From contig JACKEC010000018.1 in assembly GCA_020633195.1 (NCBI GenBank), positions 310,001 to 374,000 on the forward strand: a DNA stretch of 64,000 bases, in the 5' to 3' direction. Both the position numbers and the translations under genes were made by a program. The DNA is from Sandaracinaceae bacterium (GTDB lineage Bacteria > Myxococcota_A > Polyangia > Polyangiales > Sandaracinaceae). The number at the start of each line of letters is the position of its first letter. Positions within the stretch are counted from its first letter, which is position 1. The notes beneath the pieces were generated by a model that made no database searches, was not told where the DNA came from, and was given only the letters and a program-made list of their open reading frames with translations. Positions 31,978 to 40,499 of this stretch are shown here, in pieces.

Positions 31978-33144
31978 TCACGTGCGCGAGGGCGTCTCGA
32001 TGACGCCGCCGGGGCGGAGCGCGAAGCGATCCTCGGTCCGCGGGTGCACTGGCTCCGGGCTCGGCCAGGGCCATCCACCGAACTGCGTCTGCCGGTAGTC
32101 CGAGTAGGCGCGCGCGATCTCGGCGTCGGTGTTCATCACGAACGGCCCGTGCCGCGCGACGGGCTCGCCGATCGGCCGCCCCTGCAGGACCAGCACCTCG
32201 CTCGGCACCGCGGCCGCCGCGAGCGCGACGTCGCTCTCGGCCTGCAGGACGACGTGGTGCACGTCCGGGACGACTTGCCCGCCGACGGCGAGCCCCGACC
32301 CGTCGAAGTAGTAGAGCGAGCGGTTCACCCCGCGCGGCGCCGCGGGCAGCGTGAACCGCGCGTGCGGCTCGAGCGCGACGCTCCAGATCGCGACGTGGTG
32401 ATCCGCCTCCGACGCCCACGAGCGCGGCGGCGGGGCCGGCGCGGTCGCGTCGTCGTACCGCCCCGCGACCACCGTCACGCGCGTCCGGCGGCCCGCCTCG
32501 TCGACCACCTCGCGTGTCGGGATGGTCGGCTGCCACAGCATCGAGAAGTGCGGGTCGACCATCTTGTGGGTCGCCGGCAGGTTGAGCCAGATCTGGAACA
32601 GCTCGAGCGGGTTCTCCCCGTCCGCGCGGAGCAGCGGGAACATCTCCGCGTGCTGGATGCCGCGCCCCGCGGTGAGCCACTGCACGTCGCCGCGGCCGTA
32701 GCGCGCGGTGGCGCCGAGCGAGTCGGAGTGATCGAGCAGCCCGCGGCGGACGACCGTCACGGTCTCGAAGCCGCGGTGCGGGTGGCGCGGGAAGCCCGGC
32801 ACCGCGTCGCCGTGGTACATGCGCCAGCCGTCCACGCCCTCGAAGTCCTGCCCCATCCGGTGCCCCGCGAGGGACGCGGCCGGCCCGAGTTGGGCGTTGC
32901 CCGCGGGGTAGCGGTCGTCGTGGTGCATGCAGAACAGGAACGGGTCCCGCGTCTGCCAGGGCGTGGTGAGCGGCTCCACGCGGACGATCGCGTCGGCGCC
33001 CGTGGTCGGCGGGGGCGCGATCGACCCGGCGCCGCCGAGGCCGAGGCGAGGGCCCCGATCGGGCTCCGGCGAGCACCCCACGAGCGCGTAGGCGCCGGAG
33101 GCGATCAACAGCTCGAGCGCGCGACGACGGCTCAGATCCTCCAT
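31978..33144 (-). CDS. Exported (Tat/lipoprotein) pirin-family protein
   Basis: A 388-residue pirin from ATG 33144. The N terminus MEDLSRRRALELLIASGAYALVGC looks like a twin-arginine leader with lipobox Cys24. The bicupin core has HPHRGFETVTVV (metal-binding His pair), GRGIQHAEMF and ELFQIWLNLP, the classic Pirin N-domain, and a C-terminal cupin (about 230-340). Pirins are normally cytoplasmic iron proteins with quercetinase or regulatory roles; export after folding via Tat would fit a metal-loaded enzyme. Divergent from the HEWG protein gene. Confidence 0.9.
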   Translation of the reverse strand: MEDLSRRRALELLIASGAYALVGCSPEPDRGPRLGLGGAGSIAPPPTTGADAIVRVEPLTTPWQTRDPFLFCMHHDDRYPAGNAQLGPAASLAGHRMGQDFEGVDGWRMYHGDAVPGFPRHPHRGFETVTVVRRGLLDHSDSLGATARYGRGDVQWLTAGRGIQHAEMFPLLRADGENPLELFQIWLNLPATHKMVDPHFSMLWQPTIPTREVVDEAGRRTRVTVVAGRYDDATAPAPPPRSWASEADHHVAIWSVALEPHARFTLPAAPRGVNRSLYYFDGSGLAVGGQVVPDVHHVVLQAESDVALAAAAVPSEVLVLQGRPIGEPVARHGPFVMNTDAEIARAYSDYRQTQFGGWPWPSPEPVHPRTEDRFALRPGGVIETPSRT

Positions 33145-33220
33145 CGGTACAGTCCTGGCGGGGGTGGAGCGCGACGTCAAGAGCGTAGACTCTTCGCGGG
33201 CGCCGCCCGTCCCAGCCACG

Positions 33221-34432
33221 ATGCGGAATCTCCTCCAAGGCGCGTTCGCGCTGGCCCTCCTCGCCCTCGCGGCGCTGGTGCCCACCCGGTCGCGCGCGGA
33301 GATGTGGTGCGCCGACGCGCTGTGGGTCCACGAGTGGGGCGTGCAGGTCTTCGGCAGCGGCGGCGCGCGTCGCACGAGCGAGGCCGGCCCGACGCTGCCC
33401 GGCTACTTCCACGCGCAGGCGGGGGCGACGAGCCCGTCGGGCTCGCCCGTGCGCCACCTGCCGGTGGACTCGGGGATGCGCGAGCTGCCCGTCGTGCACT
33501 TCTACGCCCCGACGAACTGGCGCCCGGTCCCCCTCGGCTTCGAGGTCGGCTTCACGCAGGGCGAGGCCACGCGCTGGTACCCGCAGGTCGACGTGCGTCG
33601 CTCGGGCGCCGACGCGAACGGGGCCGCCGCCCGGACCGCGCGCGCCCGGCTCGTCGCGGCGCGGTCGGCGCGGTCCAACGGGACGCAGACCGCGCTGCCC
33701 GGCGACCCGCGCGCGCAGCTGGGCTGGGATCACCTCACCCTCTCGGAGCGCCCCGCGCACCCGCCAGCGAGCACCTCGGTCCCGTGGGTCACCCGCGCCC
33801 GCGGCTTCGACGCCGCGCTTTGGGTCGACGGCGCCACCGAGTCGGAGCGGTTCCTCTTCTACGAAAGCCAGACGCGCGAGACCCCCGCGCTGCGCATCAC
33901 GCGCGGCCCCACCTACGGCGCGGGGCGACGGCACGTGCTCCTCGAGAACACGGGCGCCCAGCCCATCCACGACGTCTTCCTCGTCCACCGCGAGCGCGGC
34001 CGCGTGTTCGTCCTCCACGCCCCCACGATCCCCGCCGGCCGGCACGCGGGCTTCGTCCTCGAGGACCACGCGGTGCCCGCCGCGCAGGTCGCGGCCCGGA
34101 CGCGCGCCGCGCTGCGGGATCGCCTCGTCGACGCCCAGCAGCCGGCCGCTCCGAGCTCGTTCGAGTGGCGCGACTGCGTGATGATGCGCGACCCCGCGAT
34201 CCCGTTCGAAGCCGCCGAGGGCCACGCGCTCTACGCGCAGGAGGTCGACGCGATCCTCGACGCGTGGGGGCCTCGCCTCTTCGGCCGCGGGAACGGGACC
34301 ACCGTCGTCTATCGCGAGGACGTCGCGTACCTCGACGAGGTCATGCCGCTGGCCGTCTACTCGGACATGTACCACTTCGCGAGGATCCGGCGCCTCGGCC
34401 TCGCGCTGATGGAGAACGCGGCGCTGCCATGA
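33221..34432 (+). CDS. Secreted HEWG-type protein of unknown function
   Basis: A 403-residue protein from ATG 33221; signal peptide ends RSRAE (about 23). It has WVHEWGVQVFG, MRELPVVHFYAP and EVGFTQGEATRWYPQ. These match, from memory, a family of secreted proteins in Planctomycetes, Verrucomicrobia and myxobacteria with HEWGxF, METPVxYFY and QGxxTEWYP motifs; no function is known. The C-terminal part includes two Cys-free alpha/beta stretches and RTRAALRDRLVDAQ. The ATG-TGA overlap with the next small cupin suggests coexpression. Confidence 0.7.
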   Translation: MRNLLQGAFALALLALAALVPTRSRAEMWCADALWVHEWGVQVFGSGGARRTSEAGPTLPGYFHAQAGATSPSGSPVRHLPVDSGMRELPVVHFYAPTNWRPVPLGFEVGFTQGEATRWYPQVDVRRSGADANGAAARTARARLVAARSARSNGTQTALPGDPRAQLGWDHLTLSERPAHPPASTSVPWVTRARGFDAALWVDGATESERFLFYESQTRETPALRITRGPTYGAGRRHVLLENTGAQPIHDVFLVHRERGRVFVLHAPTIPAGRHAGFVLEDHAVPAAQVAARTRAALRDRLVDAQQPAAPSSFEWRDCVMMRDPAIPFEAAEGHALYAQEVDAILDAWGPRLFGRGNGTTVVYREDVAYLDEVMPLAVYSDMYHFARIRRLGLALMENAALP

Positions 34433-34677
34433 CGCCCTACCGCAGCCTGCGCTTCGGGCGCGGCGAGATCCCGAGCGGGCTCCTCGGCGAGCACACGCTG
34501 AAGGCGGGCACCCACGGCGAGCTACGCGTGATCGAGGGCCACCTCGTCTTCGTCGGTCGGGCCGGCCGGCGCCTGATGAGCGCAGGGGACGTGCAGCGGA
34601 TCGCCCCGCAGGAGCCGCATCACCTCGAGGACGCCGACGACGCGTCGATCGAGCTCGTGTTCCTCCGCGAGACCTGA
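34429..34677 (+). CDS. Small cupin-like protein (DUF1971/TehB-type)
   Basis: An 82-residue single-domain protein, ATG overlapping the previous stop. The pattern IPSGLLGEHTLKAGTHGELRVIEGHL, then GDVQRIAPQEPHHLE and a final VFL strand is that of DUF1971, the small beta-barrel also fused to the tellurite-resistance methyltransferase TehB. Two or three His suggest metal binding. Cytoplasmic. Confidence 0.75.
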   Translation: MTPYRSLRFGRGEIPSGLLGEHTLKAGTHGELRVIEGHLVFVGRAGRRLMSAGDVQRIAPQEPHHLEDADDASIELVFLRET

Positions 34678-34699
34678 CCCGAGGCTGGTAGCCTGCGGG
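34678..34699 (+). terminator. Short hairpin between cupin and RNA methyltransferase genes
   Basis: CCCG-AGGCT-GGT-AGCCT-G-CGGG forms a 9-bp stem with one bulge in the 23-bp gap just before the GTG at 34701. It may terminate upstream transcription or mask the next ribosome-binding site. Confidence 0.35.
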
Positions 34700-34700
34700 C

Positions 34701-35981
34701 GTGAAGCGCGGCGACGAGGTCACGGTCCCGATCCAGTCCCTGTCGGCGCGCGGCGACGGCGTCGGCGACGTCGAAGGCGTCGAGGTGCACGTGGCCGGCG
34801 CGTTCGCGGGCGAGCGGGTCCGGGCCCGCGTGGACGACCTGTCGCGGCACCACCCGCGCGCCTTCGCGACGCTCGTCGTGGTGATCGAGCCCCACCCGGA
34901 GCGTCGCAACCCACCTTGTCACCGACACGTGGCCCGCGAGGGCAAATGCACGGGCTGCCCCTTGATGGCGCTCAGCGCGCGCTCGCAGCGAGAGCTCGAG
35001 GTCGCGCGAGCGAAGGGGCTGGGATTGCCCATCGAGGGGGCGATGCGCGGCGGGGCGGAGCTCGGCTACCGCTACTCGAGCAAGCGCGCCGCGGGCGGCC
35101 GACCCGGGCGCCTCTTCCTGGGCAGCTACGTGCGCGGCAGCCACCGCGTCGCGGACATGCGCGGCTGCCTCGTCGACCACCCGCGGATCACCGAGGTCGC
35201 GGACGCGATCGCGGTCGCCGCGTCGGACCTGAACGTGGCGCCCTTCAAGAAGGGCCGCGGCGACCTCCGCTACGTGTGGCTCAAGACCGACGGCGAGCGC
35301 GTCCTCGCGACCTTGATCACGGCGTCCGAGGAGAGCCGCGGGCCCGAGATCGCGCAGCGCCTCGAGGGCCTGTGCGCGTTCGCGTGGAGCGTGCAGCCGT
35401 CGGAGGGCAACGCGATCCGAGGCGACGCCCCGCGCATCCTCGGCGGCGCGGCGACGCTCGAGGTCCCGATCGCCGGCCGCACCACGACGGTGGGCCCTCT
35501 CGGCTTCCTGCAGCCGAACCCGGCGGTGGCCGGCGAGGCGTACGCCGCGCTCGTGCGGGACGCGGCCGGGCAGCCGCTGTCGGGCCGGCTCGCGCTCGAT
35601 CTCTACGCGGGCGCCGGGGTGACCACCGCCATGCTGCGGGAGGGCTTCGAGGAGGTCATCCCGTGCGAGGCCTACCCCGAGAGCGCGCGCGCGCTCGGCG
35701 TCGAGCCGGAGCGGGCCGCGCCGTTCCTCGCGCGGCTCGCCGATCGAGAGGTCGACCTCATCGTCGCGAACCCGCCCCGCGCGGGCCTCGGCGACGACGT
35801 CTGCGCCGCGCTCGTCGCTCACCCCCCGGCGCGGTTGCACGTCATGAGCTGCGACGCGGACTCGCTGGCCCGCGACCTCGCCGCGCTCGCGGAGCGCTTC
35901 GTCGTCGAGCGGGTGGTCGCGTTCGACACCCTGCCGCAGACCCCCCACGTCGAGCTCGTCGCGCACCTCGTCCGCAGGTGA
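34701..35981 (+). CDS. RlmD/TrmA-family (RumA-like) RNA m5U methyltransferase
   Basis: A 426-residue enzyme from GTG 34701. An N-terminal TRAM-like domain (VTVPIQSLSARGDGVG, about 5-58) is followed by a Cys cluster (C..., CTGCPLM) that should hold a 4Fe-4S cluster. The SAM domain has DLYAGAGVTTAML, ANPPRAGL and the catalytic Cys in HVMSCDADSLARDL, with the C-terminal ELVAHL Glu. It methylates uracil C5 in tRNA or 23S rRNA. A single gene with no partners. Confidence 0.92.
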   Translation: MKRGDEVTVPIQSLSARGDGVGDVEGVEVHVAGAFAGERVRARVDDLSRHHPRAFATLVVVIEPHPERRNPPCHRHVAREGKCTGCPLMALSARSQRELEVARAKGLGLPIEGAMRGGAELGYRYSSKRAAGGRPGRLFLGSYVRGSHRVADMRGCLVDHPRITEVADAIAVAASDLNVAPFKKGRGDLRYVWLKTDGERVLATLITASEESRGPEIAQRLEGLCAFAWSVQPSEGNAIRGDAPRILGGAATLEVPIAGRTTTVGPLGFLQPNPAVAGEAYAALVRDAAGQPLSGRLALDLYAGAGVTTAMLREGFEEVIPCEAYPESARALGVEPERAAPFLARLADREVDLIVANPPRAGLGDDVCAALVAHPPARLHVMSCDADSLARDLAALAERFVVERVVAFDTLPQTPHVELVAHLVRR

Positions 35982-35984
35982 GCC

Positions 35985-36839
35985 TCAGCCCGCTTCGAAC
36001 CAGATCTCGAACGACCCCGCGTCGCCGCCGCGGTAGCCGCTGACCACGACCGAGTAGACGCCGTCCGCGAACACGCCCCCGAAGATCTGCTCGTCGGCGC
36101 CGCCGCCCCCGCTGTCGACGCAGAGGTAGGACTCGCCGGTGATCGGGCAGCTCGGCCGCGTGTTGAGCGTCGCGTCCCACGGCCCCCGCGGGTGCAGGTG
36201 GATGCGGAGGTTCCCGCTCCACGCGGTGTGGATGGTGAAGATGGCGTCGGGCCCCGCGGCCGTGCTCGAGCACCGGATCGTCGAGGCCTGCCCGCGCGTG
36301 TCGCCGGTGTAGTGCTGCCGCGTCCCCGAGAGCCAGATCTCGGCGCCCGGGCAGGTCCCCGTCGCTGTCGACTCCATCGCGCAGCTCTCGGAGCAGCCGT
36401 CGCCGGCGACCCCGTTGCCGTCGTCGCAGGCCTCGCCCATGTCGAGCATCCCGTTGCCGCACCGGCTGGGTCGGCACCCGGCCCCGTCGCGATCGAAGCC
36501 CGGCTCGCAGGCGAAGCCGCAGGCCCCGCCGGAGCACGTCGCCATGCCGTTGAGCGGCGCGCTGCACCGCTCGTCGCAGCCGCCGCAGTGATCGGGGTCG
36601 GTCGAGGCTTCGACGCACCCCGCGCCCGGGCAGTAGAGACGACCGGAAGGACACCCGCCGCCGTCCACCGTCGGCGGCCCCGCGTCGACGCCCGGAGACC
36701 TGGCGTCCGGAGCCGGTCCCGCGTCGACGAGGGGACCGCCAGCGTCGAGCGCGCCGGCGTCGGACGGCCGTGTCCCGCGCCGATTCAGGACGCAGCCGGT
36801 CAACACCGTGCAAGCGAGCAGGACCGGGACGACGCGCAC
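35985..36839 (-). CDS. Cys-rich lipoprotein with myxobacterial repeat
   Basis: A 284-residue protein; leader LACTVLTGCVL (lipobox Cys at 16), then DAG/DAR linker to residue about 62. Cys-rich modules follow: GGCPSGRLYCPGAGC, HCGGCDERCSAPLNG, then CGNGMLDMGEACDDGNGVAGDGCSESC, the DUF4215/Myxococcus Cys-rich repeat (GNGxxxxGExCDDGNxxxGDGCsxxC). A C-terminal beta domain (about 165-284) resembles pre-peptidase domains. Surface-exposed, function unknown. Confidence 0.8.
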   Translation of the reverse strand: MRVVPVLLACTVLTGCVLNRRGTRPSDAGALDAGGPLVDAGPAPDARSPGVDAGPPTVDGGGCPSGRLYCPGAGCVEASTDPDHCGGCDERCSAPLNGMATCSGGACGFACEPGFDRDGAGCRPSRCGNGMLDMGEACDDGNGVAGDGCSESCAMESTATGTCPGAEIWLSGTRQHYTGDTRGQASTIRCSSTAAGPDAIFTIHTAWSGNLRIHLHPRGPWDATLNTRPSCPITGESYLCVDSGGGGADEQIFGGVFADGVYSVVVSGYRGGDAGSFEIWFEAG

Positions 36840-36892
36840 GAAGCCAGTGTGGCAGAAGTCGGCGACAGAGGTCCGGGGTGTCTGAGCTGGAG

Positions 36893-37083
36893 TCCGAGCC
36901 CGAGCCCGCGCCCGAGCACGAGTCCGCGTCGCGTCCGCGTCCGCGTCCGAGTCCGCGTCCGCATCCGCCTATGCGTCCGAGTCCGCGTCCGTTTCCGCGT
37001 CCGAGTCCGAGTGCGAGTCCGCGTCCGCCTATGCGTCCGCTCCGCTGCCGCCGCGTCCCCGTCCGCGTCCGCCTATGCGTCCT
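36893..37083. repeat. Hexanucleotide array GTCCGC/GTCCGA
   Basis: About 190 bp of near-continuous 6-bp repeats with interspersed TCCGCCTATGCGTCC units (near 36965, 37025 and 37067). It immediately precedes hairpin element A, and the whole stretch 36840-37709 (870 bp) contains no convincing gene. Read on the minus strand (the orientation of the element) it is a GGACGC array lying after the element's 3' end. Confidence 0.8.
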
Positions 37084-37089
37084 CCCCGA

Positions 37090-37465
37090 GCCGCCGCCCC
37101 ACCGTTCGAGTCGCACGGAGGTCGTGGCCGCGCGAAGCGCGGCCCGGCCGACCGGCGCGCTCCGCGCGCCGACGGCGCGAAGCGCCGCCCCTCCGTCGTA
37201 GGCGCGAAGCGCCGGAGACGGAGGCCGAGGGGGTGAGACGGCGCCGAAGGCGACGGCGAGGGGGACCGGGGTCCCCCTGGGGGACAGAACTCCCACGGCC
37301 CCGCACGTCCCAAGCATCAGCACCGTCTTACAGCATCGGGGGCGAAGCCCCCGCCTCGCGCGCGCAGCGCGCGAGAGAACAACAGCTCGCGGAGTCGACG
37401 CCACTCTCCCTTGCCCAACCCAGCGGGGTCCGCCGGCTGAAGGACCCGGAGAAGATCGTCCCCGC
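37090..37465 (-). repeat. Multi-hairpin repeat element, copy A
   Basis: A 376-bp copy, reverse orientation, of the element found twice at 57745-58502. By eye it differs from those copies at only a small fraction of positions. It is built of consecutive GC-rich stems with 3-nt loops (for example GGGGGC-TTC-GCCCCC). Several differences between copies fall in loops (TGC versus TTC) while stems are kept. No coding frame is convincing. It may be a mobile miniature element, a structured RNA, or a transcription/nucleoid feature. Confidence 0.8.
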
Positions 37466-37477
37466 CGCCGCGCCGCC

Positions 37478-37595
37478 CAGGGGCGAAGCCCCCGCCTCGC
37501 GCGCGCGGCGCGCGAGAGAACAACAGCTCGCGGAGTCGACGCCACTCTCCCTTGCCCAACCGAGCGGCTCGCCTACTGACGAAGATCGTCCCCGC
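37478..37595 (-). repeat. Partial hairpin element (A')
   Basis: The first third of the element (from the GGGGC-TTC-GCCCC hairpin to the conserved GCGGGGACGATCTTC end) repeated in tandem behind copy A. It keeps the CTCGCGCGC stem and the GAGAACAACAGCTCGCGGAG segment. Confidence 0.7.
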
Positions 37596-37607
37596 AGCCC
37601 GTCCCCG

Positions 37608-37690
37608 CTCGGGGAGTCGACGCTACTCTCCCGTCCCTAACCGAGGGGCTCGCCTACTGACGAAACTGACGAAACTGACGAAGAGCGTCC
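37608..37690 (-). repeat. Degenerate third hairpin-element fragment
   Basis: CTCGGGGAGTCGACGC followed by ACTCTCCCGTCCCTAACCGA is a decayed version of the same module, followed by three ACTGACGAA units (about 37656-37682). It marks the outer edge of the repeat cluster before the monooxygenase gene's stop. Confidence 0.55.
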
Positions 37691-37709
37691 CCGAAGCCCC
37701 CGCCTCGCG

Positions 37710-39026
37710 TCAGAGCGTGACGTAGAAGTAGTTCAGGCACATCTCGTCTTGCGTGCCGTCACCCCAGCGGACCGTGTCGTCGCGCTCCATCGTGTTGTAG
37801 GTGCAGGTGATGGTCGCGGCGTCGCCGGGCATGACGCGGATGGGTCGCGTGAACCAATAGGCGAGCTGCCAGTTGAAGTCCCAGCGCTGGATGTCGATGA
37901 GGCACTGATCGCTGGAGCCCGACAGGTCGACGCGGAGCTGGCGCCCGAGGGTGTGCATGTGCGGGAACATGCCGTGGACCCGAACGGGGATCGGCAGCTC
38001 CGAGAGGTCCTGGGTCATCGACTGGGACACGCTCTCCATGCGCGGCGGCAGGACGATCCCGGTGTGCGCGAGCGGGACGATGTAGGCGGTGCTCGCGGTC
38101 GGCGAGGTGATCAGATCGATGGTCGTGCGATCGCTGGTCGCGTCGACGTCGATCATGTTGTTGTAGTGGACCTGCACGACCTGCGCGCGGCCCGCGGCGA
38201 GCGGGACGCCGGTCCCGCGCGGGAACAGCGTCGCGCCCGCGCCGGGCGCCCACAGGACCATGGGCGAGGCGCCCACCCGCGGGCCACCGAAGCACGCGTA
38301 GCCGTCGCCCGGCGCCCCCTCGGCCGCGTCGAGGTTGCGCGCCTGGTTGGCCGCCGCGTCGCTCTCGGGGTTGTAGACGATGACGTGGTGGACCCGCTGC
38401 GGGTTCCCGGGGTGGACCTCGTAGCCCGTGACGAACGTGTCGGCGGTGGTCCCGGTCTCGACCACGAAGCACCGGTAGTCGTCCTGGATCGACGTCATGA
38501 TGTCGTACGTCTCCGGCATCTCGAGCGTGATGTCGACGGAGCCGAGCGACGGCAGGACCCGGGGATCGGGCGCCGGGATCGTGGGGTCGCCCTCCTGCTT
38601 GCCCTCGTCGACCCACGTCGCGATCGTCGCGATCTCCTCGTCGGTGAGCCCGCGGTGGTTCGAGAACGTCTGGCAGGCGCCCGAGTTGTCCGCGAGGAAG
38701 GGCGGCATGATGCGCGCCGAGGTCATGTCGACCATGCGATCACCGACGTCGAACGCCTGCTCGTAGGTCTCGAGCGCGAACGGCGCGACGCCCATCGGCC
38801 GATGGCACATCACGCAGTTCTCCGAGAGGATCGGGCGGACGTGCTCGTAGTAGGTCGTCCCGCCGGGAGGCGGCGGCGGGCGGCTGCCGTCGAGGCCCGG
38901 CGGCGCCGCGCCGTCATACCCCGTCGCGGCGTCGTACCCCGCGTCCGGCCGCAGCGGCCCCTCCATTCCGTTGTCGCAACCGGCCAGGGACAGGAGCGCG
39001 GCGAGCGCCACGAGTCGGTACGTCAT
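37710..39026 (-). CDS. Lipoprotein with cytochrome c motif and copper type II monooxygenase domain
   Basis: A 438-residue protein; leader LLSLAGCDN (lipobox Cys17) and Asp/Ala/Pro-rich linker. CVMCH (Cys71, Cys74, His75) is a heme c site within a small cytochrome-like domain (GLTDEEIATIATWVDEG). The C-terminal 300 residues resemble ascorbate-dependent copper type II monooxygenases (PHM/DBM): HPGNPQRVHHVIVYN, VQVHYNN, HGMFPHMHTLGRQL and a WDFNWQLAYWF segment. Such proteins hydroxylate small substrates using copper; the heme may feed electrons in place of ascorbate. Substrate unknown. Confidence 0.85.
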   Translation of the reverse strand: MTYRLVALAALLSLAGCDNGMEGPLRPDAGYDAATGYDGAAPPGLDGSRPPPPPGGTTYYEHVRPILSENCVMCHRPMGVAPFALETYEQAFDVGDRMVDMTSARIMPPFLADNSGACQTFSNHRGLTDEEIATIATWVDEGKQEGDPTIPAPDPRVLPSLGSVDITLEMPETYDIMTSIQDDYRCFVVETGTTADTFVTGYEVHPGNPQRVHHVIVYNPESDAAANQARNLDAAEGAPGDGYACFGGPRVGASPMVLWAPGAGATLFPRGTGVPLAAGRAQVVQVHYNNMIDVDATSDRTTIDLITSPTASTAYIVPLAHTGIVLPPRMESVSQSMTQDLSELPIPVRVHGMFPHMHTLGRQLRVDLSGSSDQCLIDIQRWDFNWQLAYWFTRPIRVMPGDAATITCTYNTMERDDTVRWGDGTQDEMCLNYFYVTL

Positions 39027-39122
39027 GCGGAACAGAGCGTAGCGGCGGCCCACGGCTGTGCAAAGTCGGGACGGCCTAACAGCCGCCTTGCCAGCCCGAG
39101 CCCGGTACGCGACGCTCATCGC

Positions 39123-39521
39123 ATGACGCACCGAGAGTCGTGGATGCCCGCCGTCCTCACCGTGGTCTCGTGCGGCTTCTATTACTTCTACTGGCAGTAC
39201 GTCACGACCGAGGAGCTGAAGAACGCGACCGGTCGCGAAGAGCTCAACCCGATGACGGACCTGCTCCTGACGGTGCTCTGCTGCGGCTTCTGGAGCATCT
39301 ACGTGCAGTACCGCAACGCGCAGATCGTCCACGCGACGTTCCAGGCGCGCGGCGCGCGGCACGAGGACAAGTCGACGCTGATCCTCATCCTGCACGCGCT
39401 CGCGGCGTTCAACGGGGCCACCGGGCTCTTCGCCATCCTCATGCTGCAGGACGAGTACAACAAGCTCGGCGCCCTGACGGCCGGCGCCAGCGCCTACGGC
39501 CAGGCTCCGCAGACCTTCTGA
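39123..39521 (+). CDS. DUF4234-like membrane protein
   Basis: A 132-residue protein. The pattern SWMPAVLTVVSCGFYYFYWQY...ELKNATGREELNP, then a second hydrophobic helix pair (LLLTVLCCGFWSIYVQYRNA) and a third (LILILHALAAFNGATGLFAILM), matches the DUF4234 family of small bacterial membrane proteins; function unknown. Divergent from the monooxygenase gene, 18 bp before the CPBP protease. Confidence 0.8.
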   Translation: MTHRESWMPAVLTVVSCGFYYFYWQYVTTEELKNATGREELNPMTDLLLTVLCCGFWSIYVQYRNAQIVHATFQARGARHEDKSTLILILHALAAFNGATGLFAILMLQDEYNKLGALTAGASAYGQAPQTF

Positions 39522-39539
39522 TCGAGGCGCGGGCCGGCC

Positions 39540-40472
39540 ATGCGACGGCTCCTCACCCCGTTCTGGAACGCCGACGAGGGGCGCCCCCGCGCCCTCGTCC
39601 GCATCGGCGCGCAGCTCGCCGTGTTCGGCGTCTTCTCGCTCGTGATCCAGCTCGCGTTCTGGCCGATCCAGCGGATCGTGGGCAGCGGCTGGATGACCCA
39701 CGCGGCGCTGTTCCTCGTCACCACCGTCGCGGTCGTCGTGTCGGCGTACCTCGGCTGCCGCTTCCTCGACCGCCGCTCGCTCGGCGACCTCGGCCTCCGG
39801 GTCGACGCGCGCTGGATCCTCGACGCCGGGTTCGGGTTCACCCTCGGGGCGCTCCTGATGCTCTCGATCAGCGCCGCCGAGCGAGCCGCCGGGTGGGCGA
39901 CCTATGGCCCGGCGACGGGCGACGGATCGAGCCCGGCGCTGCTCGGCACGAGCCTCGTCGTCTTCATCTCGGTGGCCGTCGTCGAAGAGCTCGTGTTCCG
40001 CGGCTACCAGCTCGTGAACCTGGCCGAGGGCTTCCGCGGCCGCTGGTTGGGGCCGTCGGGCTCGGTGCTCGCGGCCACGCTGTTCTCGAGCGTCGTGTTC
40101 GGCCTCGCCCACGCGGCCAACCCGCACGCGAGCCCGATCACGACGATGAACATCACCCTCGCGGGCCTGATGCTCGCCTCGGGGTTCCTGCTCACGGGCG
40201 AGCTCGGCCTCCCGATCGGGCTGCACCTGTCGTGGAACTTCTTCCAGAACGTCCTCGACATGCCCGTCAGCGGGCAGCGCCAGTTCGGCTACGCCGCGGT
40301 CGTCGAGCGCATCGAGGACGGCCCGGACTGGATCACCGGCGGCGCGTTCGGGCCCGAGGCCGGCGTCACGGGGCTCGTCGCGATGGTCGTCGGGACGCTC
40401 GTCATCGTCGCCTACGCCCGAGCCCTCGAAGGGAGGGTTCGCGTGCACGGGTCGCTGCTCACGCGGCGGTGA
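39540..40472 (+). CDS. CPBP-family intramembrane metalloprotease
   Basis: A 310-residue polytopic protein. VVEELVFRGYQL has the EExxxR motif (Glu149, Glu150, Arg154), followed by AHAANPHASP and a third His in GLHLSWNFFQN: the three active-site motifs of CAAX-type/Abi proteases. About eight TM helices. In bacteria they act in self-immunity to peptides or in membrane-protein maturation. Downstream of the DUF4234 gene with a short gap, so probably cotranscribed. Confidence 0.9.
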   Translation: MRRLLTPFWNADEGRPRALVRIGAQLAVFGVFSLVIQLAFWPIQRIVGSGWMTHAALFLVTTVAVVVSAYLGCRFLDRRSLGDLGLRVDARWILDAGFGFTLGALLMLSISAAERAAGWATYGPATGDGSSPALLGTSLVVFISVAVVEELVFRGYQLVNLAEGFRGRWLGPSGSVLAATLFSSVVFGLAHAANPHASPITTMNITLAGLMLASGFLLTGELGLPIGLHLSWNFFQNVLDMPVSGQRQFGYAAVVERIEDGPDWITGGAFGPEAGVTGLVAMVVGTLVIVAYARALEGRVRVHGSLLTRR

Positions 40473-40499
40473 CCGCCCCGTGCGTGCTATGAACCGGGC

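Noticed and set aside
36893..37083. Hexamer array as a coding repeat
   Set aside because: Frames contain only Ser/Pro/Arg dipeptides, with no start, RBS or conserved end; better explained as a simple-sequence tract.
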